NCBI GenBank assembly: GCA_965153355.1
Contig: OZ231127.1
Span: 7,440,001 to 7,504,000 of the forward strand
From: Flaccisagitta enflata
Taxonomy: Eukaryota; Chaetognatha; Sagittoidea; Aphragmophora
Reading direction: 5' to 3'
Length of the DNA stretch: 64,000 nucleotides
Under the pieces are notes generated by a model. That model was not told the origin of the DNA. It ran no database searches and worked only from the letters and a program-made list of their open reading frames with translations. Below are positions 20,676 through 33,614 of the stretch, piece by piece (positions within the stretch are counted from its first letter, which is position 1; the number at the start of each line of letters is the position of its first letter). The position numbers were made by a program, and so were the translations under genes.

Positions 20676-22581
20676 ATAATGGTTGTTTTGATGAGTGGTT
20701 GATTTGAAAGTGATTGCTCGGGTAAAGAGAGATACCTTTGCAGATAGTTTGATTGGCTGATTGATCTTAACATCAATTTTAGATTTTGTTTGAAAAAAAA
20801 GACAATTTGCATATTGTAGTAAGAAGTGAAATCCTCTTTAATCTTTTTTTCACCGTATTATAAAGGTTACTTTAAACATTTTTTTGGCGACGTTTATTAT
20901 TGGCATGTAACAAGATAACCTCTGTTCTTTGACCTTTTTTATTTGTCAGTTACATTTTGACTCTGACATTGAAAATTCTCCTTTTTTTTAGTCGCGTGCT
21001 ACTCGACTCTACAACCCGCTTTGTCGGTCCGTCCGTCCGTCCGTCCGTCCGTCCGTTGGTCCGTCACACTTTAATTTTCTTAGGTTTTTGCGCTCTTTGG
21101 CCTCACTGCACCTGCCGAAATGATTTAGTGACCTAAAATACAGCCCCTGCCCAGCCGCACGCGACTGGGGTAGCCGTGTATCCGGCCTTGTTCTATGAAT
21201 TCTAAGGTTCTCCTTTTTCGATCGAAATTAGCGTTTTGGTTCGTTTGCTGTGGCGCATTTGATTGGTAATCATCAAGTTGTTGCCAGAAATACGTATGTG
21301 GTACAGTACTATTTTTACATGGAATTGCGCTAGTCCGCTCGATCCGCCCACCGAGCTTGTTGCTTAATGGACATTGGCCGCCCAACCAAAGGTGATTCAG
21401 TGCCATTCTTCGAAAAATTATGCAGTGTAACCCCGCCACCATAATTACGCATTTAAAGGTACCCTGCCTTTAAAGAACAAATAGTTGTAATGTTGAAATA
21501 CCCCTTGTTAACAGCCTCTGCTTTAAAAGTGACCCCCCTCTCAAATTTTTCGGGCCCCTCACGTAAATTCCCCTTCAATACATAACAGTGATTTGTACGT
21601 ATTCTAGTCAGCACTATTTTTTGAATTTACCATAATCAAATCCAGAGCAATTAAGCTGTTGATAAAACTATTTTTTTAGCTTTAGTTACTAAGGCTTTTA
21701 AAAAACTCAGGGCTCAACTGTGGTTGCAAAGCAAGATGTTTGCTTTTTATGAAACATAAATCACAATGAAAGGTGAAGCATTATGTTTCAAGAAAAGCTA
21801 AAGGAATGCTTGTCTTTTATTTTTTCTCTGGGTGAAGCGCTTAGAGAGAGCTACACTGACATACAAAATGACAGAGTTGTTATAAAAGCATCTTTTGTTA
21901 TTTTTAGCACTTTTGAACAATATTCAAAAAACTGCTGACCTAAAAACCCACATAATTCGCGATAAATTCATAAAAAATGATCGTTGAAATCTGTAGAAAT
22001 CTGTAGAAGTTTTACTATTGTCTGTAAATTGCAGTTGCTTAAATTTATTAAAGAGGAAAAAAAAAGAAAATGGAAAGCAGACCAAAAAATACGGTTCTTT
22101 CACTGAGATGAAATGTGATTTGCTTCCTTTGATTACAAAATGAAGCATTGAAAAGATAATTTATGATAAGAAATATACTTTGAAAAATTGTCTTTAAAGT
22201 AAATGTTTAAAAAAACTAATATCAAAAATCGCATTTTCTTTTTTATCAACATTCATTCTAAAAAACATATGATGTTTTTTTACACTATATCAATAAAAAA
22301 TAAATAATCAAGTTTCATGATAACAGTACCCCTCATTAGTGGTCTAAAACATCTTGACCTATCGAGACCGTTATGCCGAGGTCTCATGATAGCTCACCCG
22401 ATGTTCCTGATGATGATTCTGCGCTAGAAAAGACCGTTGCCATTCTTCCACTTCTTTTTTGAATGATGATATCCATGTCTGGGAATTGTTCTTCCAAAGT
22501 TTTCTTCCAGAAACTCAAAGTCCGATCCATATCTGGCTTCGAATTGCCACTGAATCTGTGACAGAGAATATCGCCATGATT
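20676..22581. other. AT-rich interval without a gene
   Basis: No supported coding sequence. It contains one Helentron-like copy at 20990-21190. The rest is AT-rich and shows nothing I can name. Confidence 0.6.
20990..21190 (+). mobile_element. Helentron-like short element, copy b
   Basis: The 5' hairpin AGTCGCGTGCTACTCGACT stands in a T-run, followed by six GTCC units. The 3' subterminal GCACGCGACT is the exact complement of the 5' AGTCGCGTGC. The terminal hairpin GCCGTGTATCCGGC is followed by CTTG. Confidence 0.72.
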
Positions 22582-23462
<881 letters not shown>

Positions 23463-23589
23463 AACAACTGATTACCGTGCCTCGTCGTAGCCGTCGTCAA
23501 ACTCGTCATCATCTTCGTCGTCGTCGTCACCGTCGTCGTCGTCGTCGACGTCGTCTTCGTTTCCGTTCCATTCTTTGAAGACAACTTTT

Positions 23590-25676
23590 CCGTCTTTGGT
23601 GTAGTGAAGCGGCAAGTCAAATCTGAATAAAAAAAATAACATCCAAGATCAGTGGTTGGGCAGTGATCAATGGTTGGGCGGGGGCAGTTATCCAGTATCT
23701 TCGCCATCTTTGGCCTAGTGAAGCGGCAAGTCAAATCTGAAATTTAAAAAAAATAACACCCAGGATCAGTGGTTGGGCGGGGGCAGTTATCCAGTATCTT
23801 CGCCATCTTTGGCCTAGTGAAGCGGCAAGTCAAATCTGAAATTTAAAAAAAATAACACCCAGGATCAGTGGTTGGGCGGGGGCAGTTATCCAGTATCTTT
23901 GTCATATTTGGGGTAGTGAAGCGGCAAGTCAAATCTGAAATTTAAGAAAAATAGCACCCAGGATCAGTGGTTGGGCGGGGGCAGTAAGCCAGTATCTTTG
24001 CCATATTTGGCGTAGTGAAGCGGCAAGTCAAATCTGAAATTAAAAAAAAACACACCCAAGATCAGTGGTTGGGCAGTTATCAATGGTTGGGCGGGGGCAG
24101 TAAGCCAGTATCTTTGCCATCTTAGGCCTAGTGAAGCGGCATGTCAAATCTAAAATAAAAAAAAACACTTAAGATCAGTGGTTGGGCAGTGATCAATGGA
24201 TGGGCGGGGGCAGTAAGCCAGTATCTTTGCCATCTTTGGCCTAGTGAACCGGCAAGTCAAATCTGAAATTTGAAAAAAATAACACCCAGGATCAGTGGTT
24301 GGGCGGGGGCAGTTATCCAGTATCTTTGCCATCTTTGGCCTAGTGAAGCGGCAAGTCAAATCTGAAATTAAAAAAAAATAACACCCAGGATCAGTGGTTG
24401 GGCGGGGGCAGTTATCCAGTATCTTCGCCATCTTTGGCCTAGTGAAGCGGCAAGTCAAATCTGAAATTTAAAAAAAAATAACACCCAGGATCAGTGGTTG
24501 GGCAGGGGCAGTAATCCAGTATCTTTGTCATATTTGGCGTAGTGAAGCAGCAAGTCAAATCTGAAATTTAAGAAAAATAGCACCCAGGATCAGTGGTTGG
24601 GCGGGGGCAGTAAGCCAGTATCCTTGCCATATTTGGCGTAGTGAAGCGGCAAGTCAAATCTGAAATTGAAAAAAAACACACCCAAGATCAGTGGTTGGGC
24701 AGTTATCAATGGTTGGGCGGGGGCAGTAAGCCAGTATCTTTGCCATCTTAGGCCTAGTGAAGCGGCATGTCAAATCTAAAATAAAAAAAAACACTTAAGA
24801 TCAGTGGTTAGGCAGTGATAAATGGATGGGCGGGGGCAGTAAGCCAGTATCTTTGCCATCTTTGGCCTAGTGAAGCGGCAAGTCAAATCTGAAATTTTAA
24901 AGAAAAACACCCAAGATCAATAGTTGGGCAGTGATCAATGGTTGGGCGGGGGCAGTAAGCCAGTATCTTTGCCATCTTTGGCCTAGTGAAGCGGCAAGTC
25001 AAATCTGAAATTTAAAAAAAAAACACCCAAAATCAGTGGTTGGGCAGTGATCAATGGTTGGGCGGGGGCAGTAAGCCAGTATCTTTGCCATCTTTGGCGT
25101 AGTGAAGAGGCAAGTCAAATCTGAAATTTAAAAAAAAAACACCCAAAATCAGTGGTTGGGCAGTGATCAATGGTTGGGCGGGGGCAGTAAGCCAGTATCT
25201 TTGCCATCTTTGGCGTAGTGAAGCGGCAAGTCAAATCTGAAATTTAAAAAAAAAAATCAGTGGTTGGGCAGTGATCAATGGTTGGGCGGGGGCAGTTATC
25301 CAGTATCTTTGCCATCTTTGGCGTAGTGAAGCGGCAAGTCAAATCTGAAATTTAAAAAAAAAAAACACCCAAAATCAGTGGTTGGGCAGTGATCAATGGT
25401 TGGGCGGGGGCAGTAAGCCAGTATCTTTGCCATCTTTGGCGTAGTGAAGCGGCAAGTCAAATCTGAAATTTAAAAAAAAAACACCCAAAATCAGTGGTTG
25501 GGCAGTGATCAATGGTTGGGCGGGGGCAGTAAGCCAGTATCTTTGCCATCTTTGGCGTAGTGAAGAGGCAAGTCAAATCTGAAATTGAAAAAAAAAACAC
25601 CCAAAATCAGTGGTTGGGCGGGGGCAGTTAGGCAGTATCTTTGCCATTTTTGGCGTAGTGAAGCGGCGTGTCAAAT
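23590..25676. repeat. satellite array with ~100- and ~115-bp units
   Basis: About 20 units containing GGCAAGTCAAATCTGAAAT, an A-run, ATCAGTGGTTGGGC, GGGGGCAGT and CCAGTATCTTTGCCATCT. Long units have an extra AGTGATCAATGGTTGGGC; short ones lack it. Short units cluster in the left half and long units in the right half. Degenerate units continue to about 26100 beyond an inserted element. Confidence 0.93.
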
Positions 25677-25852
25677 CACGGCTACCGAAGTCGCTAGCGG
25701 GTGGGCAGGGGCCATATTTGAAGGCACCAAACCATTTCGGCAGGAGCAGTGAGGTCAAAGAAATAAAATCATAAAAAAGTGTGTCCGGCCGACCGACCAA
25801 CTGACCGACCGACCGACAGAAAAGCGGGTTGTAGAGTCGCGTGCACGCGACT
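25677..25852 (-). mobile_element. Helentron-like short element, copy c
   Basis: On the minus strand, AGTCGCGTGCACGCGACT is followed by CCCGCTTTTCTGTCGGTCGG. The 3' part has a decayed subterminal arm (CTAGCGACT) and lacks the terminal CCGGCCTTG. It interrupts the satellite array. Confidence 0.6.
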
Positions 25853-26480
25853 GAAAACACCCAAGATGACAAGATCAGTGGTTGGGCAGTTTTCAGTGGT
25901 TGGGTAGGGGCAGTAACTTTGCCATCTTTGGTATGGTGAGTGAAAAAAAAACAGCTGATACAAGATAGAATCAATGGTGGGGCAGGGGCAATAACTTAGA
26001 AATCCTTGGTGTTATCAAGATGCAATTGAAATGGAAAGGACAGCCATACAGGGCAGGATCAGTGGTTGAGTAAGGGTCATAATTTTCCCATCTTCTGCAG
26101 TGGAGAACAAGTAAAATCTGAATTGAAAAATACATCTGACACACGGCAGGATTTACAGCATAGAGAATGACGGGTTGATGCTTTACACTTTACACTATGA
26201 GAATGCCTCGTAGTCGTATTTTGATCGATTACACTTATGACTAGTGACAAATATGGATAAAGCTGGGAAAGTAAACAAATCAGGTGTGTTTGTACGAGGA
26301 GATGTGACAAAAATGAAATGGTGAAAATAAACTGCGTCTAGACTGTAGAGGAAGTGGAGGAGACGGACAGGAGGAGGAGATGGAGGAGGAGGAGGGGGAG
26401 GATGAGGGTCTACAATGAAGTCTGGAGGAAGGAAGCAAAATAGCTGAGGTGACACAATCAAGTGGATGTACAGAGACATA

Positions 26481-27078
26481 CAGTGGGGTTCGTGGAATAA
26501 CAGCCTAAACTGGAGGAAGGTATTGAAATGTCTAAATTTCATTTGACAAACTTGATATTTAGAATATAAGTTATTTCTACTTCAGTGCTTTTGTCCCTGA
26601 GTTTTAGTTTTTTGGTTGCTATGGAAACCAAAATTATTTTTTCAAACATCTATAACCACTAAAATATCAATATTTTGAGAAATATTGTCAGAGAACATTG
26701 CTTAAAATTAAATTTGCTACAACTTTCCCATAGTATGTTCTGTAAGAATACTACCAGTCCTTTGTACCGTTAACAAGGGCGCCACACACAACGGCTGCTG
26801 AATGATATCTATGGCAGCGACGAGCAATATTCTTACAGGACATACTATGAGGAAAGTTATAACAAGTGATGCGAGCAATGTTCTGATGTGTTTGATAAAA
26901 ATATTGATATTCTAGTTGTTATAAATGTTCAAATAATTTTGGTTTTCCATAACAACTCTGAAAACATATTAAAAGCATCAAGTGAGCAACTTATATTTCA
27001 GATATCAAGCTTGTCAAATGAGTAAAACACTTCAATGCCTTTATCAGTTTGGGCTGTTGTCCACGAGCATACTACCAG
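26481..27078. mobile_element. diverged foldback element, mariner-like left end
   Basis: Left arm from TA|CAGTGGGGTTCGTGGAATAA. The right arm is an imperfect inverted copy ending near CTGTTGTCCACGAGCA. Arms of about 280 bp share CAAGCTTGATAT and AACATTGCT-type blocks. The inner 100 bp resemble the foldback at 34351-34913. The right terminus is eroded. Confidence 0.6.
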
Positions 27079-27104
27079 ACTGAGATGACAGAGCAGAGAG
27101 GGAA

Positions 27105-27114
27105 NNNNNNNNNN
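27105..27114. other. assembly gap (10 N)
   Basis: Ten undetermined bases. The true gap size is unknown. Confidence 1.
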
Positions 27115-27597
27115 CAATCTCTATGGTTCCCTCTTGTTTTGTTTTTTTTTGAGGGGGGATGGTGGACTGAGTTGGAATGAGATTCCAACGGGGGGACTGT
27201 GGAATACCATTGATATTTTTGTATTGATTGCGTCTCTGTAATTGCGTTATTCCGTTTTCCACCGTTGGTTTCTTATTTACTCGCTTATTGATTGATTGAT
27301 TGATATTCTGGTTGTATTCTTTCTTCCAGTTAGTCAATTTGTTATGATTAAGCGATGCAACTCATGCTCACCTGAGGATTGCAGTTTGGAACCTGTGGTA
27401 CGTTTACTAGGCTTTATTTGCTTGATGTATCTCTTGAATTGGTGTTGAGTTAGTTCTGTACATACTGTAAATAGTTAGCAAGATGGTAGACTAATCAGTT
27501 TTCTTCCTTTTCCCATTGTCTTATAGTTTTTATACTGCTGCTCACAACTAGGTGGTCCCTTTAGACAACAGTTACTATATGTATTGCTACGCCATCG

Positions 27598-27693
27598 AAC
27601 CGGAAGTGGCGCGGGTCACGTGAAGTCGAAGGAACGAGACTCGGCAACATCCGCCGGAAGCTGGAGGCGCCAATTTGGACTCATTTGACAACG
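27598..27693 (+). promoter_or_regulatory. promoter-like GC-rich segment and possible first exon
   Basis: A GC-rich island in AT-rich DNA holds an ETS-type ACCGGAAGTG (27598-27607), an E-box GTCACGTGA (CACGTG at 27617-27622) and a second CCGGAAG near 27654. It ends at a good splice donor, ACG|GTGAGC (GT 27694-27695). This combination is typical of housekeeping-type animal promoters with a non-coding first exon. I found no downstream coding exon, so this is tentative. Confidence 0.35.
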
Positions 27694-28242
27694 GTGAGCG
27701 AATGTATATCCTACGATCATCAGATCTTTTTTTCGTATTTGGATTTTTCCTAAACGGAAAAGAGAATAGTTAAGACCGCCGTCCTAGTTGTAACGAACAA
27801 TATGAAGATTTGGAATTATCATCATGAGCTCGATCGGGCAAGTATTTCTAATTTTAAAGCACCGGGACTAAAAATGAACAAAGGAAATTGTTCAAAATTA
27901 TTTATTATTTCTGATGTGGTAAAAGTTGGATTTTTGCCAACTTTGTAACTTAACAGCCTGGTGTAATTTCAACAACCAGCTGTTTACAATATCCTGTTCA
28001 ACATCAGTGGGTTGGATCAAAACCAACAGAGTGATATATATACCTATTGTGTTTTGTCCGCTGACTGTACAGGATCACAAAAATCGGATAGGATGTAAAG
28101 CGCCCCGTTAATTTTAGGACCAAATTTGACCGGCGCAAGCTCAAATCTTATAGAGAGACAGATCCACATCAGAAATTAAAACAGAAAGCAAATTGACAAG
28201 ACAACTAAAGATGACGACGACGACGACAACAACAACGACGAC

Positions 28243-28312
<70 letters not shown>

Positions 28313-29039
28313 AAGACAGAGGTTTTTGGGCTCCTTTTGATCAATAACTCTCTTTGGGCAGCGGCCCTTAGAAAGGGCATTAGGGTAAAATTCCAGACAT
28401 CCACCTTCCATCCCTCTCTAGGCTCTCATTTGTCAATAGGTAACATTCACATCAGATTTTGGCTGTTCAACTACTGGAGATATTAAATTGGCCCCTCAGC
28501 CCTAAAAAAACCAAGTCTCAAGTTTGCCCTTTAGACTTCAAGCCTGCCCTTCAATCTTCAAGTTAGCCTTTCAGGTCTTTAGACCAAACTTTTGACCCCC
28601 AACCCCTTTTCAATAATACTAACTAATTTTGTAAGCCTGAAATATACCCCTTGAGTATGTCTGCAAAATTACCCTTACCAGTACCTGACTGGTTACTCCA
28701 CTTTTTCAATTGATCATTTTAAGCCAGGTATTGGGTACCACTGACATGTATGATTTTCAGACAATATATTAATTACATTTACATGATTTAGTAAATTTGT
28801 ATACTCTTTCTTACTTTCTTGGAGCCTCTATACGTTACATACGTTGGTCTGTCCATTTATCAGTAACAAAGACTTCTGCCAGGGTGGGTATTGAAAGGTG
28901 CTAGACCACAAAAACCTAGGAACATGATTGTATGATTAGCAAAGTTTCATGAACCTCTGAAAAGCTGATAAGGTCGCTGAATCCCTCAAAATACCATACG
29001 ACTCATTGAAAAAATTTGTTGAACTAATTTCTTAGTCAA
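27694..29039. other. interval without a supported gene
   Basis: Contains a (GA)n microsatellite at about 28241-28309 followed by a GGCAGCGGCCC fragment. Otherwise I see no feature. Confidence 0.5.
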
Positions 29040-29288
29040 CAAGGTCTTTAGACCTAAGTTGCGTGCGTCGGCGTTTTCCAAAACAGTCAGGCAGACAGAC
29101 AAACCTTTTTTTCTCAAAAAGACATTTGAAATGGCCTTTTGCTCCACAAAGTTTCTTTTCTACCATTGGGAGACATGAAAAATGCTTTAAAAAACCTTTA
29201 AAACAGTTTTGTGACCAACCAACCAACAGACGGACCAACCGACGGACCGACCAAAAAGTGGCTTATAGAGTAGCATAGCACGCGACTA
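29040..29288 (-). mobile_element. Helentron-like short element, copy d
   Basis: On the minus strand it starts TAGTCGCGTGC and has GGTCGGTCCGTCGG repeats. The subterminal arm is GCACGCAACT. The terminal hairpin AGGTCTAAAGACCT is a perfect 6-bp stem, followed by TG. Confidence 0.65.
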
Positions 29289-29869
29289 AAAAAGGTTAAG
29301 GTATAATAAATGTTAGTATTTTGTACAAAAGGGTCTATGGTCTACCACCTTTCTAAGCCCACCCAACCCATGGACAAGAATATGGGTGCTCGATCTCTAT
29401 CTACCTGTGTATCTTCTCACAAGTTTTTATCTGCTATTCTCAGTCTGTCTTTGTCTATGTCCCTTTGTGACTGTCTCTTTCTAAAACCGATAGACAAAAA
29501 AATGAAACAAAACACAACCAAATTTATTTGAGTATAAAAAGCAAATACAGCATTGCAATGAGAGAGATTCGCGCAAAATAAGATCATTCCTATGAATTAT
29601 CATCACAAACACTGGAAGCAGAACTACAGGGTGTTTCACGCGTTTTGACCGATTAAGAATTGACACAACTTTTCTTCTAGAAAAGCTAATCCAATTCTGT
29701 AAAACGCAGGGGTAGGAAGGCTAAAAATTTCTTAACATTTCAGAACCCTTGCTAGCAGCGGCAGCAATGAAACCTGGTTACATCCGGGATGTAACGGGTA
29801 CCCAATCCTAACCCCAGGCCACTCTCGCTGGCCAATCGGCTTCATCTGAGGGCCTTTAGAAAAAAACCT

Positions 29870-30470
29870 GACAAATTTTTTCGTCTGGCAGCCGAAAAAT
29901 TTTGGCTGCGAGCCAAAATATTTCGGCTCTGAGCCAAAATATTTCGGCTGTCAGACAAAAAATTTCGTCTGGGGTTTTTGAGGAGCAAAAAGCTAGAAAC
30001 AATGAGGAACGAGTTGACCAACCTTTAAATTGGTCTTTTGGTCGGTCCGTCGGTCCAACTTTTCCCCTTTTCCTTTAGCGCAAGGTGCTTTTAAGGATTT
30101 TTTTTAACAAAATTAAGAAGCTGATGCTGACTGCCAGATGAAAAATTTCGTCTGGGGTTTTTGAGGGGCAAAAAGCTAGAAACAATGAGGAACGAGTTCG
30201 CCAACTGTCTTTTGCGTCCTTTAGTCGGTCCGTTGGTCCAACTTTCCTTCTTTTCTTATAGCGCAAGGTACTTTTTCACAAAACTAAGAAACTGATGGTG
30301 GCCAGACGAAAAACTTTGCCAAAGGAACAAAATGCAAGAAGCAAGTTGCCCATCCGTTTTATTAGACGTATGGTTGGTCCGTCTGTCTAACTTTACCTCG
30401 GTTACTTTAGCGCACTTTTTAAACAAAACTAAGAAGCTAATGCTGATCGCTAGACGAAAAACTTTGTCCG
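29870..30470. repeat. palindromic block and three diverged ~150-bp units
   Basis: 29870-29965 holds inverted AGCCAAAATATTTCGGCT units. About 29950-30450 holds three diverged units sharing GGTCGGTCCGT, TAGCGCAAGG, CAAAACTAAGAAGCTGATG and CAGACGAAAAA. A fourth copy is near 36720-36860. These could be decayed Helentron-like cores. Confidence 0.5.
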
Positions 30471-30478
30471 ATATTTTT

Positions 30479-32075
30479 AATCGCATGCACGCGACTCTAC
30501 ACCCTGCTTTGTCCGTCGCTCCGTCCGTCGGTCGGCTTTTACTTTTTCTATTTATTTTATTTCTTTAACTTTGCTTTAAGACATTTAAAGTCATTTAAGA
30601 GTATACTAAGTAGGGGTGGGGATAATGCACCTTAGTCAACGGATCAAGCTGCAGGTGAAGAATATGTGCTAACATGATGAGAATAGATCGTATACCAAGT
30701 TTCAGGACCTTTGGAACAGTTTCAGCCTAGCCCTCCACCCCCCCTGCCCCCAGGGCTTCAAAACCAGAAAAAACGATTTTTTTTGTTATTTTAAGCATGT
30801 TTTGCCTTCCAAATGTATTAAAAAATGATAGAAAATACTAAAACACATTCTAAAATGTGTAACCTGACATGTGATTACCCATGTGGGCTGTGATACAGGA
30901 TTTTTTATGGGTATAGACCCTCCAGAAATACTGCAAAATGATGATTTTTGCCAGTTTTAAGTAATTTAAGTTATATTGTGATATCATCTGTACGAAAATT
31001 TATGTTACATGTTTATGGCAAGTATGTCGTAAGGGGCAGTCTGTGGGTGGGCAGGGGCAGTAATGCAGGTAGGCTGGGGCTGTCTTGTAGGTGGGCAGGG
31101 GCTGTTATGCTTAAAAATCACAATTTTGGCCATTTTTGCATCATTGTATTAATTTGTATTATGAACCAACCCTAGGATGGATGGGCACACTCTCTTAAAG
31201 AGTCGCTTTGCAAGCAACTTAAACATGAAAAAATGAATAATGATATTGTACATCTCAAAGCAGACACTCTAATTTATTATTACATCAGTTTTGCAATCAT
31301 ATCTAAAAAATGTTGCTAAAATGTGTCTTTGCTGTTGTTTCATCCAAAGCGAATTTCATGATCATATTTGAGAGTGGTATGAAAAGGATTCCAAACCTAG
31401 CATCATAACCCAAATGGATAATCACATGTCAGGTTGCACCTTTTAGAAAGGTTCATAATAGGAAAATTTACAATGATGCAAAATTGGCCAAAATTGTGAT
31501 TTCTAAGCATAACAGCCCCTGCCCACCTACAAGACATCCCCAACCCACCTGCATTACTGCCCCTGCCCACCCACTGACTGCCCCTAACAACATGCTTGCC
31601 ATAAACATGTAACATAAATTTTTGAGCAGATGATATCACAATATAACTTGAATTACTTAAACTGGCAAAAATCATCATTTTGCAGTAATTCTGGAGGGTC
31701 TGTACCCATAAAAAATCCTGTATTACACCTCAAATGGGTAATCACATGTCAGGTTACACATTTTAGAATTTGTTTTAGTAGTTTCTATCATTTTTTAACA
31801 CATTTGGAAGGCAAAACACACAAAATAACAAAAAAATCGCTTTTCCTGGGTTTTAAAGCCCTGGGGGCAGGGGGGGGTGGAGGGCTAGGCTGAAACTGTT
31901 CCAAAGGTCCTGAAACTTGGTATACCATCTATTCTCATCATGTTGGCACATATTCTTCACCTGCAGCTTGATCCGTTGACTAAGGTGCATTATCCCCACC
32001 CCTAATACTAAGTCATTCAAAATCATTCTCAGTCAATCTGTAAATCTCGCACGCGACTTATAGGTGTTGGCCTTG
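30479..32075 (+). mobile_element. Helentron-like element, copy e, split by a hAT foldback
   Basis: The 5' hairpin AATCGCATGCACGCGACT and GTCCGTCGGTCGG start the element. Its core AAGTCATTT repeats are interrupted at 30611-32004. The 3' part has the subterminal GCACGCGACT and the tail TATAGGTGTTGGCCTTG. Confidence 0.7.
30611..32004. mobile_element. hAT-type foldback transposon, 1.39 kb
   Basis: Long inverted arms (about 30611-31180 and 31440-32004) begin TAGGGGTGGGGATAATGCAC at both ends and enclose about 250 bp. ATACTAAG occurs at 30603-30610 and 32005-32012, an 8-bp target duplication. TAGGG-type termini plus 8-bp duplications are hAT features. The mirrored frames in the arms are repeat-derived and there is no transposase. 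Confidence 0.88.
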
Positions 32076-33089
32076 AGGGACAAATTACGAGAAACGAGTT
32101 GACCATCTCTTTCATTGGTCATTTGGTCGGTTCATCAGTCTGTCCTTACTTCAGTTCTTTATGCGGAAAATATTTTTTTGGCGAGAAAAATGATGCTGAA
32201 AAAGTGGGTGTAATATTGACTGGGTGGAGGTGAAGATACCGCCTTCATAAGGGTCATGACTCATGACACATGACATAAGTAAACATAAATCTATGTGCTC
32301 TGTGCTGATGCTGTTTTGATTTAGGTGATGCTGATATTCTTAGAACCAATCAAAAACCTTCTACTTAAGGCCAATCAGATCAATTATGTGGGACTAAAAA
32401 GAAAAAAAGTCGCTGTTTATTCATTCATGAGTTTTTCCCCGTGATTCGTTTAATCTAAATGATCGTTTGATCTAGATATTTCTGTTGTTTGCCCACGACC
32501 ACGTCCGTCCAAACATTGATCATGAATGATTCATTTGGCCGTGGTACAATGGTAGAATTTAACTTTTGTTATACATGTAATCATGCATCTTTGATTTATT
32601 GACTTTTGAGAATAATGGAGGCTCATCTCATACCCCACTATGTCTGTTTTCTAATTCTATCCCACGTTAAAGATTCATTAGCTTTAGAGAATTCATAAAA
32701 TGAATGATTGTTTTCCCCATTTATTACGGTAGTCAATCATCATGTTCTTACGATTAATTCAGTAACAAGACTCTCGTATGAATGAATGAAAAGACATTTT
32801 TGTAAATGAAAGAAAGCAAACAATGCAATCAAGCATGTACAAAAGGGCGATATGGATTTGTAACAGAGCAAGTCAAATACCTTTTCCCCAATACTCTCGT
32901 GATTTACCCTTTACTCAATCGTAAGTTCTCTATTTCAGCTTTCACCAACAATTTGAAGATCATCGAAGTCGTTTGTTTCGTTTTGTTTTGTTCAACCACC
33001 AACTCCCAACCAACCAACCTCAACGAGACGTTTCCGTCTTGGAATCAGAACAATCAGAAACAAAGCAACGCATACGTATCCATGAAAAA
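32076..33089. other. interval without a supported gene
   Basis: AT-rich. A GGTCGGTTCATCAGTCTGTCC fragment near 32125 resembles the repeat units at 30.0-30.4 kb. No gene is seen. Confidence 0.5.
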
Positions 33090-33225
33090 CAAGGCTAGAT
33101 ACACGGCTATCCAGTCGCGGACGGTTGGGGAGGAGCAGTATTGCAAGAACCACTCGAAATACCAAAAGGTTACGGGACCAACCTACCGACCGACATGGCA
33201 AGGTGTAGTCGCGTGTCCGCGACTA
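33090..33225 (-). mobile_element. Helentron-like short element, copy f (136 bp)
   Basis: On the minus strand: AGTCGCGGACACGCGACT, GTCGGTCGGT, subterminal GTCCGCGACT (exact complement of the first ten bases), a decayed terminal hairpin (AGCCGTGTATCTAGC), then CTTG and T-rich sequence. One of the shortest complete copies. Confidence 0.75.
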
Positions 33226-33308
33226 AAAATCATTCTTCTTGAATTAATTGCCATAATCTTTCATTATGCATTTCCGTTGTATGCCATGTCATGTTTTTCT
33301 TCTTTCAG

Positions 33309-33386
33309 AGTATATGGTTGTTTGCAAGATATTGTCGATGCAATTAAGGGGCTCATCGCCGGCGGGTACACCCATGATTACATAAA
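33309..33386 (+). other. possible orphan exon (26 codons)
   Basis: A strong acceptor (TTTTTCTTCTTTCAG) and donor (AAA|GTAAG) bound an open segment reading VYGCLQDIVDAIKGLIAGGY followed by THDYIK. A related, non-open segment follows at about 33470-33560. The I..LI.GGYTH pattern recalls helix-turn-helix starts in transposon-derived proteins, but I do not recognise the gene. Confidence 0.25.
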
Positions 33387-33614
33387 GTAAGATGTGTCAC
33401 GGCTCAATCAAGTATTTGTTATTGACGCCCTTTGGTAAACACATAATTTTTTTTTTGGTAGATTATCGATAAATTCTGCCTTTTGGAAGCTATTGCCAAA
33501 AGCAGCATAGGGTTTGTCGCCAGCGGCTACCGCCGAACTTCTACCATCTTACACGCACCTCAAATGAGATATCATCACGTGAATCGGTAGGTACGTATAT
33601 CCCTAGGGTGCTTT

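Noticed and set aside
24150-25974. Repeated TCRFTRPKMAKILDNCPRP-like frames
   Set aside because: Translation of the satellite unit, broken by frame changes between units.
30948-31678. Mirrored ~75- and 91-codon frames
   Set aside because: They are the same sequence read from the two arms of the hAT foldback.
32806-33390. 194-codon plus-strand frame as one gene
   Set aside because: It runs straight through Helentron-like copy f; only its last 26 codons look exon-like.
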